Notes under the pieces: generated by a model
Databases searched by the model: none
Told to the model about the DNA's origin: nothing
Seen by the model: the letters and a program-made list of their open reading frames with translations, nothing else
IMG/VR virus record: IMGVR_UViG_3300020448_000051
Span: 1-21,189 of that record
From: a virus
Direction: 5' to 3' (one strand)
Length of the DNA stretch: 21,189 nt
Shown: positions 6,362 to 14,082 of the stretch, piece after piece
Position numbering within the stretch: position 1 is the first letter of the stretch
Layout: each line of letters begins with the position of its first letter
Made by a program: the position numbers and the translations under genes

Positions 6362-7729
6362 TTACATAAGGTTAGCAACTCTAACTCTTCTGTAGTAAGC
6401 GTTAGCACCAATGTTTGTGCTGTGCTGTGGATCAGAGTTTGTAAGAGCTGTAAGTCCCTTAGCGAATGGGTTAAGAACCATTCCGTAACGAGTTTTAAAC
6501 CCGATACGTGGCTGGAATGTATCCTGACCAATCGCTCTGTACATTTGTAGCGGAACGTAAGGACAATAGAATAATCCTGCGTCGTAAGCATTAGTACCTT
6601 TGTATCCAACAACGTAGTATTGGTCAGCAGATACGTTTGCTGAGTAAGGGTCGATGTACACTTTGAATCTTCCGTTGATTGTACCAACGAATGTGTTTCC
6701 TGTGTCATCAATCTCGCCAAGTCCACCAACTGCTTGGTTGATACCTGAAGAGTAGTCTAGAACACCCGCCATAGCAAGAGCAGAAGCAACATCACTAGAA
6801 GTGATGATTACGTTACCCTTTCCTCTACGAGTCTCTAGTGCGATTGCGTTAGCATCTCTTTCGATCTGGAATAGTAGACCTTTGAATTTCTCAACAGACC
6901 ATCTTCCATTTGAGTCAACGTCTAAGTCGAATACACCCGCGTTAGCAGTGTTGACCTGAGCACCTGGTTTAGCACCACGGTAAACAGTTCTAACAACTTC
7001 TCTGTTGATTTCAGCAAGGATCTCAGTAGAAAGAATGTTTGCTAGTTCAGACTCGGCATCTAATCCGTGGATTGCTTTCAAGTCTTGAGCAAGTTCAACT
7101 GAGTAGTCTGCTCTTAGTGCTCTACCTTTAGCTTCAACAGCAATTCTGTCTATGCTAAACGCCATTTCCATGAACGCTGTAGAAGTACCTTCTCCTAATG
7201 ATTCAAGTTCTGAAGTACCGAACTTACTTGAAGCAAGGTCATAGTTTCCTTCAGTTGTACCGCCACCACTAGCATCGTTGATTAAACCTGGGTTTTTCTC
7301 AGATGTTGCTGTTGGAGGTGTACCACCTTGAGTACCAGAGAACTGTGCGTCTGGCTCGTCGAAGAATGCTTCGTTACCTGACTGGTTAACGTAGCGTGAT
7401 CTCATTGCGAAGATCAATCCAGTAGGACCATTCATAGGCTGAACACCTGCGATGTCATAAGCAATAAGCTTAGGCATAGCACGACGAATCAAGCTAATAA
7501 GAATTGGGTCGAAACCGAAGTTAGCACCACTACCTGTTGTAGGGGTGTTGATAGGACCTGCGTTAGTAGGTGCCTCTGTGAGGATATTCTTTTCCTCACG
7601 CATGAACCTTTCTTGGTTCTCTAGGAGTTGTGCGGTAACCGCTTTACGATAGTTATCCTTTATCTCAGGAAGACCATCATGCTTTAGTACGGGATTCCAC
7701 TTCTCCTGTAGTTTTTCTGTGTTGAACAT
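6362..7729 (-). CDS. gp23: gp23 major capsid protein
   Basis: This is the major head shell protein of T4-like phages. The 455 aa compare with 521 in T4. The start MFNTEKLQEKWNPVL and the conserved blocks MPKLIAYDIAGVQPMNGPTGLIFAMRSRY, EMAFSIDRIAVEAKGRALRADYSVELAQDLKAIHGLDAE and FKTRYGMVLNPF are typical of cyanophage gp23. A likely gp21 cleavage site is LTE|A after residue 52, giving a mature protein of about 403 aa. The ATG sits inside a 16-bp palindrome and has no Shine-Dalgarno. No late-promoter motif is seen in the 27-base gap from gp22, so it probably shares the gp22 transcript. A strong terminator follows. No gp24 vertex paralogue is present. Confidence 0.98.
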   Translation of the reverse strand: MFNTEKLQEKWNPVLKHDGLPEIKDNYRKAVTAQLLENQERFMREEKNILTEAPTNAGPINTPTTGSGANFGFDPILISLIRRAMPKLIAYDIAGVQPMNGPTGLIFAMRSRYVNQSGNEAFFDEPDAQFSGTQGGTPPTATSEKNPGLINDASGGGTTEGNYDLASSKFGTSELESLGEGTSTAFMEMAFSIDRIAVEAKGRALRADYSVELAQDLKAIHGLDAESELANILSTEILAEINREVVRTVYRGAKPGAQVNTANAGVFDLDVDSNGRWSVEKFKGLLFQIERDANAIALETRRGKGNVIITSSDVASALAMAGVLDYSSGINQAVGGLGEIDDTGNTFVGTINGRFKVYIDPYSANVSADQYYVVGYKGTNAYDAGLFYCPYVPLQMYRAIGQDTFQPRIGFKTRYGMVLNPFAKGLTALTNSDPQHSTNIGANAYYRRVRVANLM

Positions 7730-7740
7730 TTTAAAATGTT
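7725..7740. repeat. 16-bp palindrome covering the gp23 start codon
   Basis: AACATTTTAAAATGTT is perfectly self-complementary and contains the gp23 ATG (7729-7727). As RNA it would form only a weak AU hairpin. As DNA it could bind a dimeric protein. Confidence 0.6.
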
Positions 7741-7756
7741 AGTTTAAGAGAGTGAA

Positions 7757-8851
7757 TTAAATCCTCTTAGCAAGTTGCTCGACATATGATGCCATGCTCT
7801 CACTAATTGATTCAAGTTGTTTTTCTGCCTCTGGTGCAGATTCTTCTGAAGCAACCTCAGTCACGGTCTCTGTCTTTGGAGCACCAAAGTATGATTCCTT
7901 AATTTGACCTAGCTTCTCACGATACGACTCATCAGATTTGAATTCGACTGCATCGGCAAGGGATTTGAACTTGTCCTTCTGTGTCTCTGCGAGACCTCTG
8001 GTAAGTTCACTCAAAATCTCATGTTTACGATAGGTACCCACTACCTCGTGTAGTTCGACATTCTTCTTAACCTGTTCGTTAAGTCGGTCTTCCATGTCAT
8101 CTATTTTCTCGCTCATCTCAGCAGCAAGATCCAGTTTATCATCTGGAACATTGATGTTTGATTCGATGAACAATTTCCTTAATCCTTCCATGAACGTCTC
8201 AGTGACTTCAGTGCGGAGACCTTGCTCAACAGCAAGTTCGTTCTCCTTGAGCCACTCATCGCAAGCGTACTGGAGGAAATTCTCTACGCGACTAGCAAAT
8301 TCTTCTTTGATCGTGTCGATCTCTTCTACGAATTTGTTAGCTGCTTGCTCCTTAAGGGAGTCAATCTTTGCTGTGACCTTTGCGTCAACAGCTGCTTCAA
8401 AGACAGTCTTTGCTTTCTCTGTGAACTCTTCATCTAAGTCAGCACCCTTAAGTACTGCTGCGATGTCTTCACTGCTGTCTTCAGTAACCGCTTCTCCTTC
8501 GACTTCCACGTCGTCAAAGATTTTACCAGATAAAGCACCAGGCATTTTAGATGATGCACCAGATGGTTTCATCTTTAATGTCTTGTCTTTCTCTACTCCT
8601 ACAGGAGCAGCTGCTTTTTTACCAACATTATCAGGACCTTCAGGTTTTTCCTTAGAAGAACCACCTACCTCTATGGCATCGTTCTTTAAGTCTGACTTCT
8701 GTTGTGGTACAGCACCACTTGTAATGGCAGTATTGCCTGTTGCTGCGTCTTCAGAAACTTCGGTTTTTGGTTCAGATGCTTCCTCAGCTACAGCTTCAGT
8801 TGCTTTCTTTTCCGCGATGAGTTTCTCAAATTTTTCATCTATTGTGGACAT
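7757..8851 (-). CDS. gp22: gp22 prohead scaffold core protein
   Basis: This is the main internal scaffold around which gp23 assembles. It is later degraded by gp21. At 364 aa it is longer than T4 gp22 (269 aa). The N-terminal 130 residues are low-complexity, rich in Glu, Ala, Lys and Ser (ATEAVAEEASEPKTE). The rest is highly charged and predicted helical or coiled-coil, with EMSEKIDDMEDRLNEQVKKNVELHEVVGTYRKHEIL as the conserved gp22-like core. The C-terminus is ISESMASYVEQLAKRI. Its place between gp21 and gp23 agrees. It has a strong Shine-Dalgarno (AGGAG, 5-6 bases before the ATG) and a perfect TATAAATA late promoter 43 bases upstream. Confidence 0.92.
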   Translation of the reverse strand: MSTIDEKFEKLIAEKKATEAVAEEASEPKTEVSEDAATGNTAITSGAVPQQKSDLKNDAIEVGGSSKEKPEGPDNVGKKAAAPVGVEKDKTLKMKPSGASSKMPGALSGKIFDDVEVEGEAVTEDSSEDIAAVLKGADLDEEFTEKAKTVFEAAVDAKVTAKIDSLKEQAANKFVEEIDTIKEEFASRVENFLQYACDEWLKENELAVEQGLRTEVTETFMEGLRKLFIESNINVPDDKLDLAAEMSEKIDDMEDRLNEQVKKNVELHEVVGTYRKHEILSELTRGLAETQKDKFKSLADAVEFKSDESYREKLGQIKESYFGAPKTETVTEVASEESAPEAEKQLESISESMASYVEQLAKRI

Positions 8852-8894
8852 GGTTTCTCCTACGAAATAAGATCTGCGGTAATTTTACTATTTT

Positions 8895-8902
8895 TATTTA
8901 TA
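8895..8902 (-). promoter_or_regulatory. late promoter TATAAATA before gp22
   Basis: This is a perfect T4 late-promoter octamer on the minus strand (8902-8895), 43 bases before the gp22 ATG and 3 bases after the gp21 stop. An AT-rich TATAAATT directly precedes it. It likely drives gp22 and gp23 up to the terminator at 6315-6341. Confidence 0.85.
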
Positions 8903-8904
8903 AT

Positions 8905-9552
8905 TTATATACTTCTTAGGAAAGTCGCGAACGCGGAAATCTTTCTTTCTTGAAGTTCTTGTGGATTTGGTGCATTGTCAATAGCAGCCTTAATCTCTTC
9001 GATTGTACGCTCCTTGACTTTGCCATCTACAGTGACCCACTCACGTCCTTCGTATATACCTTCTACGAATGCATCAGGTGCTGAAGGATCTGCTACGATG
9101 TCCGCAGCAGTGGATAGAATGAAGTCATCTGCTACCACAGAACAACTACCTTCCTTCTTGATTGAACCGAGACCTCTAGAAGAGACTCCCAGTTGTACGC
9201 CCTCGTCTAGCAATGACTTAGCGATTTTACCCATGGGTGTATCCATAAGTTTTGCCTTACCTATGAAGTTAGTTCCTTCTGGGTAAAGTTCAGTAATCTT
9301 ATGTGACACTCTATCTAGGTTAAGTGTAGGACCTTCTGGGTGACCTAACTCACCTAAAGCTCTACCTCTGTTAACGAACTCCTCATTATACTTTGACACT
9401 TCTCTATTCATGGTATCGAACTTGTACATTCTACCATTGCGGTTAGTTATCTCAGTTTGTAAGAATACTCCTTTGATATAGGTTGCTTTTTTACCGTCTT
9501 TTTCTTCGGTAAAAACCTCTATATCATTGTTCTGTTCCGTTATCAGTTTCAT
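8905..9552 (-). CDS. gp21: gp21 prohead maturation protease
   Basis: This is a serine protease inside the prohead that cleaves scaffold and capsid proteins during head maturation. The 215 aa compare with 212 in T4. The herpesvirus-assemblin-like catalytic parts are visible: His71 in ALGELGHP, the serine in LGVSSRGLGS (residues 121-130) and the aspartate block DPSAPDAFV. EITNRNGRMY matches T4 EVVNRNKRLY. It overlaps the gp67-like gene by 29 bases. A GAGG about 9 bases before the ATG lies in the upstream gene and supports this start. The stop is followed by the gp22 late promoter. Confidence 0.96.
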   Translation of the reverse strand: MKLITEQNNDIEVFTEEKDGKKATYIKGVFLQTEITNRNGRMYKFDTMNREVSKYNEEFVNRGRALGELGHPEGPTLNLDRVSHKITELYPEGTNFIGKAKLMDTPMGKIAKSLLDEGVQLGVSSRGLGSIKKEGSCSVVADDFILSTAADIVADPSAPDAFVEGIYEGREWVTVDGKVKERTIEEIKAAIDNAPNPQELQERKISAFATFLRSI

Positions 9553-9778
9553 CAGATGGTTCCTCTAATTCAGCGGTAGGGTTTTCTAGTGCTTCTGGAT
9601 CAGGTTCCACTTCACCCTCATCGGGTACATGCGGAAACATCCTGTCAGCAACACCTTGCTTACTAGCGTCTACTGCCATAGCAGCTTTCACTTGAAGCAT
9701 GTCTTTGAGTTTTCCCAGAGCATCAGCCTGGTCGTCGTTCCAAAGCAAATCAACGATATCTCGCTGTGGTGTAGTCAT
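9524..9778 (-). CDS. gp67: gp67-like prohead core protein
   Basis: This is an 84-aa acidic protein between portal and protease genes. Residues 10-48 form a predicted helix (ADALGKLKDMLQVKAAMAVDASKQGVADRMF). The C-terminal half is very rich in Glu, Asp and Pro (EGEVEPDPEALENPTAELEE). T4 gp67 (80 aa, internal head core, cleaved by gp21) has the same helix-plus-acidic-tail design and the same position between 20 and 21, so the assignment rests on layout and composition more than identity. gp68 is not seen. A late promoter motif lies 22 bases upstream, and the 3' end overlaps gp21, suggesting coupled translation. Confidence 0.7.
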   Translation of the reverse strand: MTTPQRDIVDLLWNDDQADALGKLKDMLQVKAAMAVDASKQGVADRMFPHVPDEGEVEPDPEALENPTAELEEPSDETDNGTEQ

Positions 9779-9798
9779 AATAATTTCGTTACGTAATG

Positions 9799-11451
9799 TT
9801 ATTTATTACCATTCCCACTTTTAGCAGTAGTTCTGGTAGTTCCAGAGGGGTTAGTTGTACCCTTCTCTTTAGTTGATTTGATCTGAGCCTTCTTCATTTC
9901 TTTATCAAGTTCCGCATTATCTTTTTCATCATCCATAGCTTTCTGATCCATGGCGGTCATTTCTAATGGGTCAATGATCTTACCTGAAGAAATATCATCG
10001 GTCATCTGATCGTCAAGTTCTCTTTTCTCGACTTCAGATTGTCCTAAGATGTTTGTACGTACGTATTCAGTTGAGAAGTAACGTCCCATGAATGGTTCCA
10101 TGGCAGTGATTAGGTTAATCTTCTCATTTAACATTTCAATATTCTTAAGTTCTGTAAAGTGATTGTCATATAAGTAATCGTACTGTATATGCTCCTTCAT
10201 ATCATCCCAGTCCTCTGGTGTGATTACACCTTTTAGAATGAGTTGAGTCTTAAGAATGTCTTGGAACATCTCACTAAATTTCTTGCGGAGTTTACCCACA
10301 AACTTAGTGAACTTCAGTTCATCACGCATGATCTCTGAAGATCTTCCAATGTTAAAGGTTGACTCTGAGTCTAAACGACCAGCTGGTACGTTCAATGCTT
10401 TATAAAGTTTGGTTTGGAAGTACTGGATGTCCGTAAGTTCTCCAAGATTTTGTCCACCTGGCAACGTAGTGATTTCAGTACCTCGTCCTCCTTCTCTTCT
10501 GGGTAACCAGAAGTCTTCGAGCATCGACATGTATTTTCTGTCATCTCTTATTTCTCCTGTGTTTGCATCATAAACAAGTTTGTTTCTGTAGCGACTCATT
10601 ACCTCACGTAGGTACTGCTCCGCTTTTACTTTTGGTAGATTTCCTACATCAATGTAGAAAATTCTACGCTCTGGTGCTCTTGATATCCTGTAGATAACAA
10701 GAGAGTCCTCGATCATCATAAGTTGATTAAGAACTTTGATTGCCTTATGTAAGTAAGACAACACTATATTCTTATTAGTATCAAGGATACCAGAGGTGAC
10801 ATATGTTATAGCATCTTTCGCAATCTTTATACCACTATTTGCGGAGGTGTTGCGTAATCCTTTAGGGTTGTATATAAAATATTCATCTACCTTACCATAG
10901 TCTAGTGACTGAAACTGGTCTGCGGTCTTTGGAATCTTGTTGATCTGTCTAACTTTCTTGATCTTTTGTGGATCAACGTAGCGTAATTCGAGTATACCAT
11001 CTTGAGGTCTCTTTAAATCAATGACCTTATGATAATACAAACGCCCATCAATGTACCATCTACGGAACATTTCATGAGCTTTAGTATCAAATCCTATTAA
11101 GTTTTTAATATAATCGAACTCTGTTCTGATCATTTCTTTGACAGAATCACTGACATCTAAGTTTGCCAGATCTATCTGTACGGGCGAATCGTTCTGATCT
11201 GTGACGATTGACTCTTGTAAAATATCTTCAATTGCACTGTCTACTTCAGGGTGCATCGCCATCATGCGATACTTAACCACCATGTCGTACTCAGTTTTAA
11301 AGTTACCATCTAGGTCAACGTAGGTTCCATGATAACCTCCTGCGATGAAACTGGTTGCACCATCTTCATTCGTGGGGGCAACAGGAGAAGGAGCACTTTT
11401 CTTTAACTGCTCCTCTCTACGTCTAAACGAGAATCCGAATAACTCTGCCAT
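9799..11451 (-). CDS. gp20: gp20 portal protein
   Basis: This is the dodecameric portal at the head vertex through which gp17 packages DNA. The 550 aa compare with 524 in T4. Typical portal blocks include MMAMHPEVDSAIEDILQESIV, FRRWYIDGRLYYHKVID, ELRYVDPQKIKKVRQI, RISRAPERRIFYIDVGNLPK and MLEDFWLPRREGGRGTEITTLPGGQNLG, a region widely used as the g20 cyanophage marker. The C-terminal tail (about 490-550) is charged and low-complexity. It starts 23 bases after a CTAAATA motif, which abuts the gp19 stop. Only a weak AGGT precedes the ATG. Its own stop codon forms part of the next late promoter. Confidence 0.98.
   Translation of the reverse strand: MAELFGFSFRRREEQLKKSAPSPVAPTNEDGATSFIAGGYHGTYVDLDGNFKTEYDMVVKYRMMAMHPEVDSAIEDILQESIVTDQNDSPVQIDLANLDVSDSVKEMIRTEFDYIKNLIGFDTKAHEMFRRWYIDGRLYYHKVIDLKRPQDGILELRYVDPQKIKKVRQINKIPKTADQFQSLDYGKVDEYFIYNPKGLRNTSANSGIKIAKDAITYVTSGILDTNKNIVLSYLHKAIKVLNQLMMIEDSLVIYRISRAPERRIFYIDVGNLPKVKAEQYLREVMSRYRNKLVYDANTGEIRDDRKYMSMLEDFWLPRREGGRGTEITTLPGGQNLGELTDIQYFQTKLYKALNVPAGRLDSESTFNIGRSSEIMRDELKFTKFVGKLRKKFSEMFQDILKTQLILKGVITPEDWDDMKEHIQYDYLYDNHFTELKNIEMLNEKINLITAMEPFMGRYFSTEYVRTNILGQSEVEKRELDDQMTDDISSGKIIDPLEMTAMDQKAMDDEKDNAELDKEMKKAQIKSTKEKGTTNPSGTTRTTAKSGNGNK
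9800..9807 (-). promoter_or_regulatory. late promoter AATAAATA before the gp67-like gene
   Basis: AATAAATA (9807-9800, minus strand) is made of the last gp20 codons and its TAA stop. It lies 22 bases before the gp67-like ATG and likely drives gp67-gp21. Confidence 0.65.
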
Positions 11452-11473
11452 AATATTGTGTGTTTGTACCTAC

Positions 11474-11480
11474 TATTTAG
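11474..11480 (-). promoter_or_regulatory. late promoter CTAAATA before gp20
   Basis: CTAAATA (11480-11474, minus strand) follows the gp19 TAA stop directly and is 23 bases before the gp20 ATG. Confidence 0.7.
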
Positions 11481-12059
11481 TTAGCTTGAACCAACCCTTT
11501 TCATAGTATTCTGTCCAATAGATGTCTCGAAGTATTGGTAAGCAAACTCAACATCGAACTCTTCGTAAGAATCGTTGTTGTCATATGCTAGTGATACCTG
11601 TGAAACAGATACTGGGAATGCCTTCACTAATTTGTATTGACGGATGTCTTTAAATTGTGTTGCGGATCCGTTGAACTTATCCATCTGAGTTACAACGATG
11701 TCTTCTAAAACATCACCCATTCCTGCTGATGCTGTGTTGGCATCTACAGTGTTGGTTAGTTCGATCCATTTCTCATAGGCACCGCGTAGTTCAAATGCGT
11801 CATCCATGTAGAATGTACCAGTCCATGACTCGAATGTTCTGTCGCCAGGAACTTTGATAACTCTACCTCTAAAAGGTAGTTCTACTGTACCTACTGTTGA
11901 TGCAGGTAGAGCAGCACTCTTACACATGAATGTCTCTAAACCATCCGCAGCAATTATGCCTGATGGGAAATTATGTGATACAGAGAACAGGTTAGGTCTA
12001 ACTGCTCCCTTAATTCTACTCTGGAACTCTAATACGCCCAGTGCTTTGGTTTCAGCCAT
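11481..12059 (-). CDS. gp19: gp19 tail tube protein
   Basis: This protein stacks in hexamers to form the inner tail tube. The 192 aa compare with 163 in T4. The family pattern is clear: RPNLFSVSHNFPSG near the start, FMCKSAALPASTVGTVELPFRGRVIKVPGDRTFESWTGTFYMDD (T4: CKATALPAGIVEKIPVGFMNRKINVAGDRTFDDWTVTVMND), and a C-terminal VSLAYDNNDSYEEFDVEFAYQYFE. It follows gp18 by 3 bases. Its Shine-Dalgarno (AGGAG) is encoded in the last gp18 codons, so sheath and tube share one mRNA. Confidence 0.95.
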   Translation of the reverse strand: MAETKALGVLEFQSRIKGAVRPNLFSVSHNFPSGIIAADGLETFMCKSAALPASTVGTVELPFRGRVIKVPGDRTFESWTGTFYMDDAFELRGAYEKWIELTNTVDANTASAGMGDVLEDIVVTQMDKFNGSATQFKDIRQYKLVKAFPVSVSQVSLAYDNNDSYEEFDVEFAYQYFETSIGQNTMKRVGSS

Positions 12060-12062
12060 TGT

Positions 12063-14021
12063 TTAAGATCTCCTTGGGATTACTTCCTCGAAGCTAACAC
12101 CAGTACGTGTAGCAACAAAGGTTAGTGTGATGAAGTTGATGGAGCGAGCAGGCTTGATGTATATCTCAGCGATGAACTCGTTCTTATCAATTAAATCAGG
12201 TGTGTTGTTGGAACTATCACAGACAACTAAGAAGTCAGTAATACCACGACGTGCTTGGATGTCACGTAGGTATGGTTCGACAACATTGTTGAAGTTGTTT
12301 CTAGTAAATTCGTCATTTAGTTCAAACAATACTCCCTTCGCAGCATTTCCTATTGTCTTCTCTATGACGAGGAAGAGACGACGGACGTTGATGCGATCAA
12401 AGGCAGATGGTGAAGCGAGAGCTGTTTTGTCTCCGAAGAGTACGATACCTTGACCAGGTAGAGAAGTAATTGGGTTAATTCTCTTCTGATAAAGTGTGTC
12501 TCTTTCAGATTTCTTAGGTGAGTATGCTAATTTAATAGCATTTTTGATTCCCCCACGGTTAAGTCCTGCGGGTGAGAACCATGGATCTCCGTTAGCAGTG
12601 GTGCTAGCACATAAGCCAGCAGTGTCACCGTTACATGGGATCCATCTATACTTGTCAGCGAAGCGGTCATAAAGATACTTCCAACCACTATCGAAGACAG
12701 CGTAAGACGTTGATGCAAATGTATCAAAGAAGTCAACTATGTTAGTTGTTTGTGTACCACTGTCTGATACTCCAACTACGTTTGATTTATCTGGAGAGAT
12801 AAACGCTACACAGTCTTTTCTTGAATTTACAATACTTATGAGTTTGTTTGCTTTTGCTTTAGACTCAATTTCGGATGCTCCACCGCCACCCATGATTAGG
12901 TAGTCAATTTGTACTGTCTCAGGATCAGCAAAGTAGTCATACCCTGCGATAATCTCTGCTTGAGATAGTGTGAAGTCATCAGCACCACCAGACATTGTAT
13001 ATTCTTTCTCACCAAGAATATCAAATGCTGTAGTAGAGTCGCCACCTACGTTAGATGCGTTAGCAAATGCGTTACCAGATACATCCCAGATTTCTTCATT
13101 ATCATGAGAACCCCAGTAGATGTAGTTGGATTGATTGAGGATTACCTCTGGATAATATACTAAAGAACCTTCGGAAGATTTACCGTCGCTTGCTTTAGAG
13201 ACATAGAGAAACTTCTCAAGAACTGTATTAGGTGTTCCTGTTACTCCACCGTCAACGTCGACTACAACGATGTGCATTTCGTCGTTTGATCCTCCGCGTT
13301 CAGCAACATGTACTGAAGTGCCAGGTTGGGGAGCCACTTGATTCCAGTTCAAGGTAGGTGTAATCATCTGAGCATCATACCAGTGAACTGCTGATACGAT
13401 TGATAGGTCAGGGTTAGATCCGTCGTCAACTAGATCTGTTGTTGTCCATGCCCCACCTGAGATCCAGATGATGTCAACTGTAGTACCACTTACATAGTGA
13501 ACATAAGCAGATTTAGATCCAGTAGTTGTTTGGATTGTTGATCCTGCTGTTACAGATCCAACGAATGAACCTGAAAGTGTTAACCTTTGGTTAGCACCTG
13601 AGTCGATAACTACAACTTTAATTGAGTTACCTACAGCACCAACTGATTTAGAAGCATAGTCCCATGCTGCTGTACCATCGTAGTAGTTACCTTCGTAATC
13701 TTCTACGCTATTAATTGTAAGTGATACGCCACCCACGTTAGCAGTTTTTAATGAAGCACCACTAGAACGTACTACATCTAGTACGCCACCGTATGCGAGA
13801 AAACTGGATGCAGCGAACCATGTCTCATAGTTGCTGTCATTTGGTTCACCGAATTTAGATAGTAATTCTGATTCCGATGAGATTCTAACGGGTTTATTAA
13901 CTGGTCCTTTTGCGAAAGCTCCAGCTATTGCTCCTACGTTTACTTCTACTGTCTCAATGGATCCAAGGGTCAAATCCCTCTCTTGAATTACCACTCCTGG
14001 TGAGAGAAGTGTGCTAGCCAT
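12063..14021 (-). CDS. gp18: gp18 contractile tail sheath protein
   Basis: Subunits of the sheath contract to drive the tube through the host envelope. The 652 aa compare with 659 in T4. The N-terminus LLSPGVVIQERDLTLGS and the blocks GAIAGAFAKGPVNKPVRISSESELLSKFGEPNDSNYETWFAASSFLAYGG and SPAGLNRGGIKNAIKLAYSP are sheath signatures. The C-terminal domain has RINVRRLFLVIEKTIGNAAK and LRDIQARRGITDFLVVCD, ending in the conserved AEIYIKPARSINFITLTFVATRTG. Residues about 110-350 are the variable protruding domain, rich in Gly, Ser and Thr. A good Shine-Dalgarno (AGGAG) and a CTAAATA late promoter 41 bases upstream mark the start of a gp18-gp19 unit. Confidence 0.98.
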   Translation of the reverse strand: MASTLLSPGVVIQERDLTLGSIETVEVNVGAIAGAFAKGPVNKPVRISSESELLSKFGEPNDSNYETWFAASSFLAYGGVLDVVRSSGASLKTANVGGVSLTINSVEDYEGNYYDGTAAWDYASKSVGAVGNSIKVVVIDSGANQRLTLSGSFVGSVTAGSTIQTTTGSKSAYVHYVSGTTVDIIWISGGAWTTTDLVDDGSNPDLSIVSAVHWYDAQMITPTLNWNQVAPQPGTSVHVAERGGSNDEMHIVVVDVDGGVTGTPNTVLEKFLYVSKASDGKSSEGSLVYYPEVILNQSNYIYWGSHDNEEIWDVSGNAFANASNVGGDSTTAFDILGEKEYTMSGGADDFTLSQAEIIAGYDYFADPETVQIDYLIMGGGGASEIESKAKANKLISIVNSRKDCVAFISPDKSNVVGVSDSGTQTTNIVDFFDTFASTSYAVFDSGWKYLYDRFADKYRWIPCNGDTAGLCASTTANGDPWFSPAGLNRGGIKNAIKLAYSPKKSERDTLYQKRINPITSLPGQGIVLFGDKTALASPSAFDRINVRRLFLVIEKTIGNAAKGVLFELNDEFTRNNFNNVVEPYLRDIQARRGITDFLVVCDSSNNTPDLIDKNEFIAEIYIKPARSINFITLTFVATRTGVSFEEVIPRRS

Positions 14022-14061
14022 GCTTGGTACTCCTGATGAATAATTTCAATTTGTCTAAAAA

Positions 14062-14068
14062 TATTTAG
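14062..14068 (-). promoter_or_regulatory. late promoter CTAAATA before gp18
   Basis: CTAAATA (14068-14062, minus strand) is 41 bases before the gp18 ATG in a 61-base gap after gp17. It forms one arm of a short inverted repeat (CTAAA / TTTAG, 14055-14068). Confidence 0.7.
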
Positions 14069-14082
14069 GGAAAGTAGCTTTT

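Noticed and set aside
6304-6729. 141-codon minus-strand frame over the end of gp23 and its terminator
   Set aside because: It runs through the gp23 coding region in another frame and through the terminator hairpin. Its composition (Leu/Thr/Ser-rich) is that of an out-of-frame reading.
8094-8870. 258-codon plus-strand open frame opposite gp22
   Set aside because: It mirrors the repetitive Glu/Ala/Ser codons of gp22, gives a low-complexity Ser/Leu/Phe product and has no promoter or ribosome site of its own. It is a shadow frame.
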